This document shows, piece after piece, positions 53,617-61,202 of a stretch of DNA of 64,000 nt (the stretch's first letter is position 1; each line of letters opens with the position of its first letter). The translations under genes were made by a program, and so were the position numbers. The stretch comes from Pedobacter lusitanus (GTDB lineage Bacteria; Bacteroidota; Bacteroidia; Sphingobacteriales; Sphingobacteriaceae): assembly GCF_040026395.1 (NCBI RefSeq), contig NZ_CP157278.1, forward strand, positions 5,766,001 through 5,830,000, given 5' to 3'. Under the pieces are notes generated by a model, which ran no database searches, was not told the origin of the DNA, and worked only from the letters and a program-made list of their open reading frames with translations.

Positions 53617-53652
53617 AGCCTTAAATTTAACTGACTGAAGGCTTCGTTGGAT

Positions 53653-53666
53653 GGGTCAATAGTACC
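53653..53666 (-). promoter_or_regulatory. 14-bp palindromic operator (site 8, degenerate)
   Basis: GGGTCAATAGTACC matches less well than the others. TAAATTTA (53622-53629) on the minus strand is centred exactly 34 bp away, which is why I count it. It lies 27 bp from site 9. Confidence 0.55.
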
Positions 53667-53692
53667 ATAATTTATTAAAAACAAGTTATTTA

Positions 53693-53706
53693 GGGTCAAA
53701 TGTCCC
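53693..53706 (+). promoter_or_regulatory. 14-bp palindromic operator (site 9)
   Basis: GGGTCAAATGTCCC. TAACTTGT (53745-53752) is centred exactly 49 bp away on the plus strand, driving the glycosyltransferase at 53796. Confidence 0.78.
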
Positions 53707-53795
53707 CAAATTCAATAATGTAGATTACCCTGTGATTTTGTTTGTAACTTGTTATTATAAATACATGTGAATCTTATACATCTAATCAAACTACC

Positions 53796-54536
53796 GTGAA
53801 AAGACGCCAGATAGAACTATTTGTGAAAAGTAAAACTGAAGTTGATATTATCATCCTGAGCTTTGCAAAAAGCGAAGAATTAAAATTGATTACTCAACAA
53901 TGTATCAGCTCTTTAGTAGCATCTGAAGATAAAGACGAGATTAAATTCAATATTGTTGTGATTGAATCTCAAAAAGATATGAAGCCATATCAGTATCCGG
54001 ACACTAAGACAGTTTATCCCGATGAAGAGTTTGGCTATCACCGCTATATGAATATGGGTATTGAAATGACTTCTTCCAAATATGTCTGTTTATGTAATAA
54101 CGACCTGCGTTTTCACCAGGGCTGGGCTACGGAGATATTAAAGGCTTTTCATAAGTATTATGATCTTTCCAGCGCTTCGCCATTTTGCTCTTTTCATCAT
54201 CCAAAAATGGGGTTTGAAGAAAACAATGGAATCTATACAGGCTACAGGAGCAGGTATGAAGTTGCCGGCTGGTGTCTTTTTTTAAAACGGGATGTTTTCA
54301 GGCTAACCGGTAAGCTCGACGAAAATTACCAGTTCTGGTGTGCTGACAATGATTATGCAAATACACTTGCTGCATTGAAACTCAGACATGCTCTTGTTTC
54401 TTCAGCTGTTGTAGATCATCTGGATAGCTGTACCCTGGATAGTCAGGCAGAGGAGGCAGCAATTGCCTCCAGTGAGTTCTTTTATCTGGAGAAAAAATGG
54501 AATCACCGCAGTATGGGGAGCTGGACCTGTGTGTGA
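53796..54536 (+). CDS. GT-A glycosyltransferase, NND type
   Basis: A 246-residue third copy of the NND set: EVDIIILSFAKSEELKL, FNIVVIESQKDMKPYQYPDT, YVCLCNNDLRFHQGWATEIL, AGWCLFLKRDVF and FWCADNDYANTL. It starts with GTG at 53796. The N-terminus is about ten residues longer than the paralogues and basic. It follows site 9 directly. Confidence 0.87.
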   Translation: MKRRQIELFVKSKTEVDIIILSFAKSEELKLITQQCISSLVASEDKDEIKFNIVVIESQKDMKPYQYPDTKTVYPDEEFGYHRYMNMGIEMTSSKYVCLCNNDLRFHQGWATEILKAFHKYYDLSSASPFCSFHHPKMGFEENNGIYTGYRSRYEVAGWCLFLKRDVFRLTGKLDENYQFWCADNDYANTLAALKLRHALVSSAVVDHLDSCTLDSQAEEAAIASSEFFYLEKKWNHRSMGSWTCV

Positions 54537-54545
54537 TTTCGTCAG

Positions 54546-54878
54546 TTAATGGCCTGAGTTTTTTGATAGCAGATTAATAATCAGCACCCCGATTATAATA
54601 AATGCAATGCCAATAACAGCAGGGAGGTCAGGCTTTTGTTTGTAAAATACGGCACCTAAAGCCGTAACCAGAACTATACCAACGCCTGACCAGATTGCAT
54701 AAGCAATTCCCAGGTCCATCTTTCTCAGGGTCAGGCTTAGAAAATAAAAAGCAATAGCATAACCGCAGACCACGACAACAGAAGGCCAGAACCGGGTAAA
54801 CTGCTCAGAAGCCTTTAAGGCTGTGGTAGCGATAATCTCTGAAACGATGGCAAGAAATAGAAATATATATGTTTTCAT
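54546..54878 (-). CDS. Small multidrug resistance (SMR/EmrE-like) transporter
   Basis: A 110-residue protein with four transmembrane helices. The essential Glu lies in LAIVSEIIATTALK in helix 1, YAIWSGVGIVLVT marks helix 3, and GIAFIIIGVLIINL is the last helix. SMR proteins export cations or polyamines as dimers in the inner membrane. I used the ATG at 54878; an earlier TTG adds seven residues. No operator lies upstream, so it is probably a bystander among the glycosyltransferase genes. Confidence 0.93.
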   Translation of the reverse strand: MKTYIFLFLAIVSEIIATTALKASEQFTRFWPSVVVVCGYAIAFYFLSLTLRKMDLGIAYAIWSGVGIVLVTALGAVFYKQKPDLPAVIGIAFIIIGVLIINLLSKNSGH

Positions 54879-54932
54879 AAACAGGTTGCTGAACGGCAAA
54901 TATCCCCAATAAATTACAGTAAACTGAATTGA

Positions 54933-55571
54933 TTAATGTTTCTTTTTGTGATTTGGATTTTCAAATGCTCTTATAGTTGTATTATTGGGGTGTAGCATAG
55001 TTATCATTCCATCTATATAGTCATGGGCGAAAATTTTGGCTCCGGGCGTTTCAACAAAAGCTTCGTCTTCACCTTTCTGCAGATCTTTAAATGGATGTTT
55101 TTCCCAGAAAGATTTCCAGTAAGCAATAGTTGCACCACCCAGAAATGGTTTTGAGTTAGGATTATTCCGGTTATGTGCATCGCCCTGCCAGAAGCTATTG
55201 GTAATTGCAGAATAATGGTGACTATGTCTTATGCCACAAATATCCGCACCAGAAGTAATCAGAAAGTTCACCTGCTGACTAACCCAGTCATAAGCATACC
55301 AGTCATCATCATCCCAATGAACAATGATCTGTCCTTGCGCCTTATCACAGGCATAGTTGCGCTTTATTCCGATTGTACCCAGCGGAGGTGTGTAAAAATA
55401 CCTGATGCTTGAAAAATCAGGCAATAAAGGTGCAACAGACTCTTTGCCGTCATCAATAATTATGAGTTCGGTGTTAGGGTAGTTCTGCTGTAAGAAATAG
55501 CTGACAGCAAAAGGAATGAATTTCTGCCTGTTGGCAGTGGGCATAATGCAGCTTACTAGCGGTTGTTCCAT
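54933..55571 (-). CDS. GT-A glycosyltransferase (DDDDWY type)
   Basis: A 212-residue member of the set at 47565 and 48257: PLVSCIMPTANRQKFIPFAV, LIIIDDGKESV, IIVHWDDDDWYAYDWVSQQV, KGEDEAFVETPGAKIFAHDY. The acidic GEDEAF differs from GEDYDY of the relatives. Transcription is expected from the minus-strand box at 55588-55595, 34 bp from the operator at 55619. Confidence 0.9.
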   Translation of the reverse strand: MEQPLVSCIMPTANRQKFIPFAVSYFLQQNYPNTELIIIDDGKESVAPLLPDFSSIRYFYTPPLGTIGIKRNYACDKAQGQIIVHWDDDDWYAYDWVSQQVNFLITSGADICGIRHSHHYSAITNSFWQGDAHNRNNPNSKPFLGGATIAYWKSFWEKHPFKDLQKGEDEAFVETPGAKIFAHDYIDGMITMLHPNNTTIRAFENPNHKKKH

Positions 55572-55618
55572 AGTGATTTATTTGAGGTCAATTTAGAAAT
55601 GATTGTATCCGCATTACA

Positions 55619-55632
55619 GGGCCAAAAGTCCC
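55619..55632. promoter_or_regulatory. 14-bp palindromic operator (site 10), bidirectional
   Basis: GGGCCAAAAGTCCC, identical to site 4. Plus strand: TAACTTGG (55671-55678) centred 49 bp away. Minus strand: TAAATTGA (box at 55588-55595) centred 34 bp away. It serves the 54933-55571 glycosyltransferase and the 55717 operon. Confidence 0.8.
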
Positions 55633-55716
55633 AAAAAACCAATCCGGTAAGCACGCTTTTGATTTCTTTGTAACTTGGAACTAATCGTAGAACCTAATTG
55701 TAAACTGAGATCAGTT

Positions 55717-56202
55717 ATGTGTAGTATGACATCCTTTTTAGCTTATGCAAAGACCAAAAACCGTGTTTTAAAGCATGTTGATGGAATTATTATGTATCCT
55801 TTTGAAGAAACACCTGTTCCTCAGTATGTATATTTCATGCCGAAAAAATTAACTGAAGAGGATCGCCTGGGTAGATTTTTCGAACAGCAGTTCTTATATC
55901 TTCCGGATATCTTTTATGTGCTCTATTTTAATCCTATCCGGTGGATACTCCCTGATCTTGGCGCACTGATTCACTCACTGGATTGCAGAGCGGTAGGCTA
56001 CGGCAAAGATTGTAAGTTATTTCAATTAAGCTATGGCAGAATAACATTTGATATTACGTCAATAACTCAGGAACAAGAAGAACAGACCGTATTCAGGGTG
56101 CCTTTATACATAGGCGATACCAACTTCTTTATTAACGTAGTGGAACTTCCCGGTACAATGGGAACACCCAAATTATTCGAGAAAGTAGACTTTAACTGGT
56201 AA
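55717..56202 (+). CDS. Unrecognised 161-residue protein, first gene of operator-driven operon
   Basis: No family recognised. It has no signal peptide; a hydrophobic stretch near YLPDIFYVLYFNPIRWILPDL is amphipathic rather than clearly membrane. I chose the ATG at 55717 (55726 is also possible) because the in-frame TTG at 55675 lies in the -7-like box. The next gene starts 10 bp downstream. Its control by the palindrome suggests a role with the glycosyltransferases. Confidence 0.72.
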   Translation: MCSMTSFLAYAKTKNRVLKHVDGIIMYPFEETPVPQYVYFMPKKLTEEDRLGRFFEQQFLYLPDIFYVLYFNPIRWILPDLGALIHSLDCRAVGYGKDCKLFQLSYGRITFDITSITQEQEEQTVFRVPLYIGDTNFFINVVELPGTMGTPKLFEKVDFNW

Positions 56203-56212
56203 AACATATAAA

Positions 56213-56776
56213 ATGAAACTAATAGAAAAAATTGACCGGCACGAAGTCCTTAGAAGATGGGCAATAGGAGAAGTGTATTCTGAGTTTTTTAATCCTCTAT
56301 ATGAGTTTGGCAGAGATGAAACCATGAAAATGCTTTTATCCGGCAGCCGTTATCTGGAAAGAGAGGCTATAGATATGGTTCTGGAATTTAAGCAAAATCT
56401 GGTAGATTCTATATCCCTGTATGTAAAGTGGTACAGGGCAATACTGGAAATCAATAAGTCTGATCTGGATATGGTTTATACTTTGCAATTACCGGGATGG
56501 GAGAAAAATACAGATGGGTCTTTTCTGGTTGCCGATGCTGCAAGAAATATTAATGAAATGCCTGATATGGATGCCAGGATCAGTGGGATTTATCAATCGT
56601 TAAAGGACAGGGATGTAAAGTTGCAGGGGATAACTCTTTTAGCTGTTGACAAAATAGGTCCATATGTGGCAGTAGAAGGAACAGGGCGGTTAACCAGTAT
56701 TTATATGGCGCAGCAGTTGAATAATCTGGATCTGATCCAGGACAATCAGGTGGAAGTAGCATTAGGATTATATTAA
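56213..56776 (+). CDS. Unrecognised 187-residue protein
   Basis: No family recognised. The N-terminal half is helical (RRWAIGEVYSEFFNPLYEFG). The segment VAVEGTGRLTSIYMAQ near residue 150 is reminiscent of the EG-x-GR turn of ParB-like and related domains, but I would not assign it. It sits between the 55717 gene and a 44-residue gene whose ATG directly follows its stop. Confidence 0.7.
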   Translation: MKLIEKIDRHEVLRRWAIGEVYSEFFNPLYEFGRDETMKMLLSGSRYLEREAIDMVLEFKQNLVDSISLYVKWYRAILEINKSDLDMVYTLQLPGWEKNTDGSFLVADAARNINEMPDMDARISGIYQSLKDRDVKLQGITLLAVDKIGPYVAVEGTGRLTSIYMAQQLNNLDLIQDNQVEVALGLY

Positions 56777-56911
56777 ATGGGATATATCAACAAATTTAAT
56801 TACGGAAGATATAACAGATATCGGAGTTGTTATGCCAGGTTATATGCAAAACACAATCTTAAAAGTTATTATAAGATCATATACCGGTTATTTAAGCGTC
56901 ATAAAACATGA
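56777..56911 (+). CDS. 44-residue basic, Tyr-rich peptide
   Basis: The short gene reads MGYINKFNYGRYNRYRSCYA, then RLYAKHNLKSYYKIIYRLFK and RHKT. Its ATG starts on the base after the previous stop codon, so translation is probably coupled. It is strongly basic, has no signal sequence, and is the last gene of the three-gene operon. I do not recognise it. Confidence 0.5.
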   Translation: MGYINKFNYGRYNRYRSCYARLYAKHNLKSYYKIIYRLFKRHKT

Positions 56912-56981
56912 TAACACCTGTATTTTAATGCAGTAAGAAAAATATAATTCGTCTTTTTAATTATATTTAAAAATATATAAC

Positions 56982-56989
56982 TACATTTG
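56982..56989 (+). promoter_or_regulatory. -7 box of the cold-shock gene
   Basis: TACATTTG fits TAnnTTTG. Transcription would start near 56996, so the in-frame start at 56989 is excluded and the ATG at 57013 is right. Confidence 0.6.
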
Positions 56990-57012
56990 TGAATATTTAT
57001 AATAATAATACA

Positions 57013-57204
57013 ATGCAAGAAGGAGTAGTAAAATTTTTTAATGAGACTAAAGGTTTCGGATTTATCGTACCATCTAATGGTGACAGTGAAATCTTTGTTC
57101 ATTCAACAGGCCTAATGGCTAGCATTCGTGAGAACGATAAAGTTACTTATGATGTAGAAGAAGGCCGTAAAGGTCTTAACGCAGTTAATGTTCAGTTAGT
57201 TTAA
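57013..57204 (+). CDS. Cold-shock domain protein (CspA family)
   Basis: A 63-residue single cold-shock domain that binds single-stranded RNA and DNA. KGFGFIVP is RNP1 and EIFVHSTG is RNP2. The opening MQEGVVKFFNETKGFGF is typical. Such proteins unwind mRNA structure, which is of interest next to genes with structured leaders, though no link is shown. It has its own promoter and terminator. Confidence 0.95.
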   Translation: MQEGVVKFFNETKGFGFIVPSNGDSEIFVHSTGLMASIRENDKVTYDVEEGRKGLNAVNVQLV

Positions 57205-57231
57205 GTTTATATAACTATATAATTGACCTTG

Positions 57232-57261
57232 ACCGGTCCGATTTATCGGACCGGTTTTTTT
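57232..57261 (+). terminator. Rho-independent terminator of the cold-shock gene
   Basis: Perfect 11-bp arms ACCGGTCCGAT and ATCGGACCGGT flank a 2-base loop, with T6 after. Site 11 begins 9 bp downstream. Confidence 0.9.
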
Positions 57262-57269
57262 ATGCAATA

Positions 57270-57283
57270 AGGACAAATGTCCC
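57270..57283 (+). promoter_or_regulatory. 14-bp palindromic operator (site 11)
   Basis: AGGACAAATGTCCC has one mismatch in the left half. TATCTTAG (57322-57329) is centred exactly 49 bp away, as before the other GT10 gene. Confidence 0.72.
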
Positions 57284-57352
57284 AAAATTTGCAGAGACTA
57301 TTATCTGCTTTTCGCATTCTTTATCTTAGTTAGGACAAAAACAGCTAACTAT

Positions 57353-58225
57353 ATGAAGATTAAATTTCTCTCCAATTACGATGGTTCAGAGAACCTTTTA
57401 AGACGGTTTAAAGCAAATTATGCCATTTATGATAGTGATCTGAGCTTCACTATTGCAAATGATTATGATTATGCAGTAGTTTTCAACCGTACTGATGAAC
57501 CCGTTAATCCAAAAGCGAAAGTAATTACGGTTATCCAGGAACCTTCATGGAGTAAAGCACATGAATACATTGATTTTTTATTGCATAGTGATTATGTGAT
57601 TGTACATGATCCCGCGTTGTTTGAGCAAACGCATAATCTGCATATCGGAGGAGATGTGATTACTTCTCCTTCCTTTATGTTCTATCATGACCATGTACCC
57701 AGGGCTTTTTTTGAATCGGCTGCCAGTACTGAAAAACAAAGGAAATTATCTATGATTGTTTCTTATCTGAATAAACCGGAGGGGAATTATGGTAAGCGTA
57801 CAGGTCTTTTAAATCAGATATTGGCTTCAGATCTGGATATCGATATTTATGGCAAAAGACTGGAAATAGAGGATAGAAGATATAAAGGGTCTTTAGAATA
57901 CAAATTTACGGGCTTGCTGCCTTATGAATACTCTATTGCCATTGAAAATTCCAATGAAATAAATTACGTCACTGAGAAATTTGTGGATTGTGTTTTATGT
58001 AATACTATTCCCATTTATAATGGAGCCCCAAATATCAGTGATATCTATGATAAACGTTATTTCAGAAAAATAGATCTTGACAGTCCGTCCATAATAGAAG
58101 ATATCAAAAAGATTATCGCAGAACCTGCGCCTGTTTCTGACGTGAATAAGGCCATTTATTATAATAACTATAATCTGTATAAGAAGCTGAAAGAGATTAT
58201 TATTGAAAAACGCTATGATTCATAA
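57353..58225 (+). CDS. GT10-type (alpha-1,3-fucosyltransferase-like) glycosyltransferase
   Basis: A 290-residue paralogue of the 52619 product: MKIKFLSNYDGSENLLRRFK, then VVFNRTDEPVNPKAKVITVI. The C-terminal donor site reads LPYEYSIAIENSNEINYVTE, then KFVDCVLCNTIPIYNGAP. The two differ mainly in the N-terminal acceptor region. It is the last operator-driven gene of the region and faces the bioA gene across a terminator. Confidence 0.87.
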   Translation: MKIKFLSNYDGSENLLRRFKANYAIYDSDLSFTIANDYDYAVVFNRTDEPVNPKAKVITVIQEPSWSKAHEYIDFLLHSDYVIVHDPALFEQTHNLHIGGDVITSPSFMFYHDHVPRAFFESAASTEKQRKLSMIVSYLNKPEGNYGKRTGLLNQILASDLDIDIYGKRLEIEDRRYKGSLEYKFTGLLPYEYSIAIENSNEINYVTEKFVDCVLCNTIPIYNGAPNISDIYDKRYFRKIDLDSPSIIEDIKKIIAEPAPVSDVNKAIYYNNYNLYKKLKEIIIEKRYDS

Positions 58226-58227
58226 GC

Positions 58228-58264
58228 AGGAAGGAGCTGTCAATAAAATAAACGGCTCCTTCCT
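58228..58264. terminator. Bidirectional terminator between GT10 gene and bioA
   Basis: AGGAAGGAGC (58228-58237) and GCTCCTTCCT (58255-58264) are perfect 10-bp arms with a 17-base AT-rich loop. Confidence 0.8.
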
Positions 58265-58269
58265 ATACT

Positions 58270-59559
58270 TTAATAAAGCTCCAGGGTTCCCTCTATTTCA
58301 GCATAGATATAATCCAGATCTTCATCACTGATACAGTATGGGGGTAAAATATAGATGACATTTCCCAGGGGACGCATTAAAATACCTTTATTTAAAAAGT
58401 AATCATATAATAAATTCCTGAGGTCATCAAAATAGGAAGTACCGGTTTCAGTGCGCCACTCAATTGCAAGAATTGTTCCGGTCTGTCTTACTGATTTAAC
58501 CCGCATGTGATCTGCAATTCTTCTGGCAAAATCTGCATGTTTGCGGCAGATTCTTTCGATGTGCTTTTGTGTCTGATCCAGTAACAGTAAGTCAATACTT
58601 GCCGAAGCTGCAGTACAGGCTAAGGGATTGGCCGTAAAAGAATGTCCGTGAAACAGTGTTTTTAACTTGTCTTTAGATAAAAATGCATTGTAAATATCTT
58701 CCGAACAAGTTGTTACGCCCAGAGGCATTGTTCCCCCGGTTAAACCTTTTGAAAAACACATGACATCAGGCTGTTCTTTCAGGTGGTTGGCGGCGAAGAG
58801 TTTTCCTGTACGTCCAAAACCTGTAAAAACCTCATCCTGAATCATCAGTACTCCTTCATTACGGCAATGCTTCATCAGTTCATCGAGTTCAGCAGCGCCA
58901 TACATCAGCATTCCGGCAGAGCCCTGTACAAGCGGTTCGTAAACAAAACAGGCCAGCTGATCACTGCATGCTGAGATTTGTTTTTTCAGCTGTTCTATGT
59001 TTTCAGTTGTCGGAACCTCCAGGTAAAGCACTTCAAATAAATAGGCGTCAAACGGAGCTGTCCATGCACTGCGGCCACTTACAGACATGGCTCCAAAAGT
59101 ATCTCCATGATAACCGTTATGAAAAGCCAATACCTTTTTTCTGGATTGTCCGTGGTTGTGCCAGTATTGCATGCACATTTTCATTGCTACTTCTACAGCA
59201 GTAGAGCCGTTATCCGTGTAAAATACTTTTTGCTGATTCTGAGGTAACAGGCTCAGGAGTTTCTCTGCCAGTTCCACAGCGGGTTCATGAGTGAAGCCGG
59301 CAAATATTACCTGATCAAGTTTTCTGATTTGTGCCGCTACACGATCTGCAATATAAGGGTGGGAGTGGCCATGAAGGATTACCCACCACGAAGATATCGC
59401 ATCAATGTAACGTTTGTTATCCTCATCAAACAGATAACATCCTTCTGCGCGTACAATGGCAGTTGGAATTATTGCGTTCAGCATTTGTGTATAAGGATGC
59501 CAGATGACTCTTAAATCTCTTTCAGTTAAACTTAAGGTTTCTTCAGCTATTGGACTCAT
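58270..59559 (-). CDS. bioA: Adenosylmethionine-8-amino-7-oxononanoate aminotransferase
   Basis: A 429-residue PLP enzyme that converts KAPA to DAPA, using SAM as amino donor, in biotin synthesis. IWHPYTQMLNAI and SSWWVILHGHSHPYI are BioA marks, DEVFTGFGRTGKLFA holds the PLP Asp, and MCFSKGLTGG the Schiff-base Lys. It is the last gene of the minus-strand biotin operon, 13 bp after bioB. Length is normal. Confidence 0.96.
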   Translation of the reverse strand: MSPIAEETLSLTERDLRVIWHPYTQMLNAIIPTAIVRAEGCYLFDEDNKRYIDAISSWWVILHGHSHPYIADRVAAQIRKLDQVIFAGFTHEPAVELAEKLLSLLPQNQQKVFYTDNGSTAVEVAMKMCMQYWHNHGQSRKKVLAFHNGYHGDTFGAMSVSGRSAWTAPFDAYLFEVLYLEVPTTENIEQLKKQISACSDQLACFVYEPLVQGSAGMLMYGAAELDELMKHCRNEGVLMIQDEVFTGFGRTGKLFAANHLKEQPDVMCFSKGLTGGTMPLGVTTCSEDIYNAFLSKDKLKTLFHGHSFTANPLACTAASASIDLLLLDQTQKHIERICRKHADFARRIADHMRVKSVRQTGTILAIEWRTETGTSYFDDLRNLLYDYFLNKGILMRPLGNVIYILPPYCISDEDLDYIYAEIEGTLELY

Positions 59560-59572
59560 AATTTGCTGGTTA

Positions 59573-60553
59573 TTAATTTTTATTTTCTTTTTGCATAGGT
59601 CTTAGACCTAAGAGGTCAAACATTTTCCGGTCATCATCCAGTCTTGGATTTGGGGTGACCAGCAGTTCTTCACTCTCACTGGTGAAGATAGAATTGGCTC
59701 CGGCCATGAAACACCAGGACTGTTCTTCGGTACTCATTTCGGCACGGCCGGCACTTAATCTGACCATTGCCTTTGGCATCAGGATTCTTGCAGTGGCGAT
59801 CATTCTGACCATCTCCCATGAATCTACTTTTGGTAAATCCGCCAGAGGAGTTCCCTTTACTCTGGCCAATGCATTTACCGGTACAGATTCAGGATGCTGT
59901 GGTAAATTTGATAAGGTATGCAGCATATTGATTCTGTCTGCATGAGTTTCCCCCAGCCCGATAATTCCACCAGAACAGACAGAAATTCCTGCTTTTCTGA
60001 CATTGTTCAGGGTGGATAACCGGTCATCATAGGTACGTGTATTGATAATTTCCTGATAATATTCCTTTGAAGTATCCAGATTGTGGTTGTAGGCATACAG
60101 GCCGGCTTCCTGTAGTCTGGCGGCCTGTGATTCGTTAATCATTCCCAGGGTACAGCAAACTTCCAGGCCAATCTCATTGACGCCCTGTACCATTTCAAGG
60201 ATGTTTTCGAAATCTCTGTTATCCCTTACTTCGCGCCAGGCAGCAGCCATACAAAAACGGGATGAGCCTGCGTCTTTAGCTCTTTGCGCTATGGCAACCA
60301 CATCATTTTTAGACATCAGTGCCTTTACGGTAATTCCGGTATGGTAACGGGCCGCCTGACCGCAATAGGAACAGTCTTCGGGACAACCGCCCGTTTTGAC
60401 TGATAGTAAGGTGCAAACCTGCACTTCTCCGGCTTTATGCCACTGGCGATGTACCGTTGCAGCCTGGTATACCAGTTCCAGCAACGGCTGATGATAGATG
60501 TCCTCTATTTCCTGGATAGACCAGTTATTGCGTATAGTTGTGTTATTGTTCAT
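59573..60553 (-). CDS. bioB: Biotin synthase
   Basis: A 326-residue radical-SAM enzyme that inserts sulfur into dethiobiotin. The cluster motif [10 protein letters not shown] near residue 54 is complete (C-x3-C-x2-C). [15 protein letters not shown] and [11 protein letters not shown] follow as in the family. It lies between bioD and bioA in the operon. Confidence 0.97.
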   Translation of the reverse strand: MNNNTTIRNNWSIQEIEDIYHQPLLELVYQAATVHRQWHKAGEVQVCTLLSVKTGGCPEDCSYCGQAARYHTGITVKALMSKNDVVAIAQRAKDAGSSRFCMAAAWREVRDNRDFENILEMVQGVNEIGLEVCCTLGMINESQAARLQEAGLYAYNHNLDTSKEYYQEIINTRTYDDRLSTLNNVRKAGISVCSGGIIGLGETHADRINMLHTLSNLPQHPESVPVNALARVKGTPLADLPKVDSWEMVRMIATARILMPKAMVRLSAGRAEMSTEEQSWCFMAGANSIFTSESEELLVTPNPRLDDDRKMFDLLGLRPMQKENKN

Positions 60554-60564
60554 GCGATTTAAAT

Positions 60565-61197
60565 TTAAGTGGTGATTGGAGTGGGGCTTAGTTGAAAAGG
60601 TGCATTGGCAATAGCATCCTTGTTAATTGTGGTAAATTCCGGTAGTTTGCTCCAGGTACAATTCCTGGGAAGATGGTGTAGCAGCATATTAAGGGTGTCA
60701 AAATCGAAATCTCCGTTAAGCACCAGATGTTTTAGTGGAATTCCTTTGCTCTGTAAAGCGTGTATGCTAAGCAGCGTATGGTTAATACAGCCCAGGTAAT
60801 TTCTGGTGACCAATACAGCTTCAGCTCCCAGCAGACGGATCAGGTCAATCATCAGAAAACGGTAGGAAAGTGGCACAAATAGCCCTCCTGCACCTTCGAT
60901 TAACAACTGGTTGCTGGTCTCAGGCAGCACGAAGTCCTGCTGGCGTATTTCAATACCTTCGTGCTTTGCAGCACGATGCGGTGAAGCCGGCATGTTGAAT
61001 TTAAATGTTTCAGGATGAAAAATACTTCTGCTGTTACTGATCAGCTGTTTGACTTTGAAGGTATCCGTATTGTCGAGATCACCGGCTTGTACAGGTTTCC
61101 AGTAGTCGGCTTGTAATTGTTCAGTCAGCACGGCTGAGACTATGGTTTTTCCTACCTCAGTGCCAATTCCAGTGATAAATAAGGGCTTGTTATACAT
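60565..61197 (-). CDS. bioD: Dethiobiotin synthetase
   Basis: A 210-residue ATP-dependent enzyme that closes the ureido ring of DAPA to dethiobiotin. The P-loop region reads [13 protein letters not shown] at the N-terminus, YWKPVQAG follows, and [13 protein letters not shown] is the Mg/DAPA site. The ATG at 61197 ([10 protein letters not shown]) leaves a 5-bp gap to bioF; an earlier ATG at 61233 would overlap bioF. The C-terminus is slightly short but complete. Confidence 0.93.
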   Translation of the reverse strand: MYNKPLFITGIGTEVGKTIVSAVLTEQLQADYWKPVQAGDLDNTDTFKVKQLISNSRSIFHPETFKFNMPASPHRAAKHEGIEIRQQDFVLPETSNQLLIEGAGGLFVPLSYRFLMIDLIRLLGAEAVLVTRNYLGCINHTLLSIHALQSKGIPLKHLVLNGDFDFDTLNMLLHHLPRNCTWSKLPEFTTINKDAIANAPFQLSPTPITT

Positions 61198-61202
61198 ATA
61201 GT

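Noticed and set aside
55675..55716. N-terminal extension of the 55717 gene from TTG
   Set aside because: The TTG lies inside the TAACTTGG box of site 10.
56899..57102. 67-residue minus-strand frame over the cold-shock promoter
   Set aside because: It runs antisense through the cspA-type gene and its promoter and has no recognisable features.
50557..57283. The palindromes as insertion ends or direct repeats of a transposon
   Set aside because: They occur singly at promoters with fixed spacing to a -7-like box, not in pairs around cargo, and there is no transposase.
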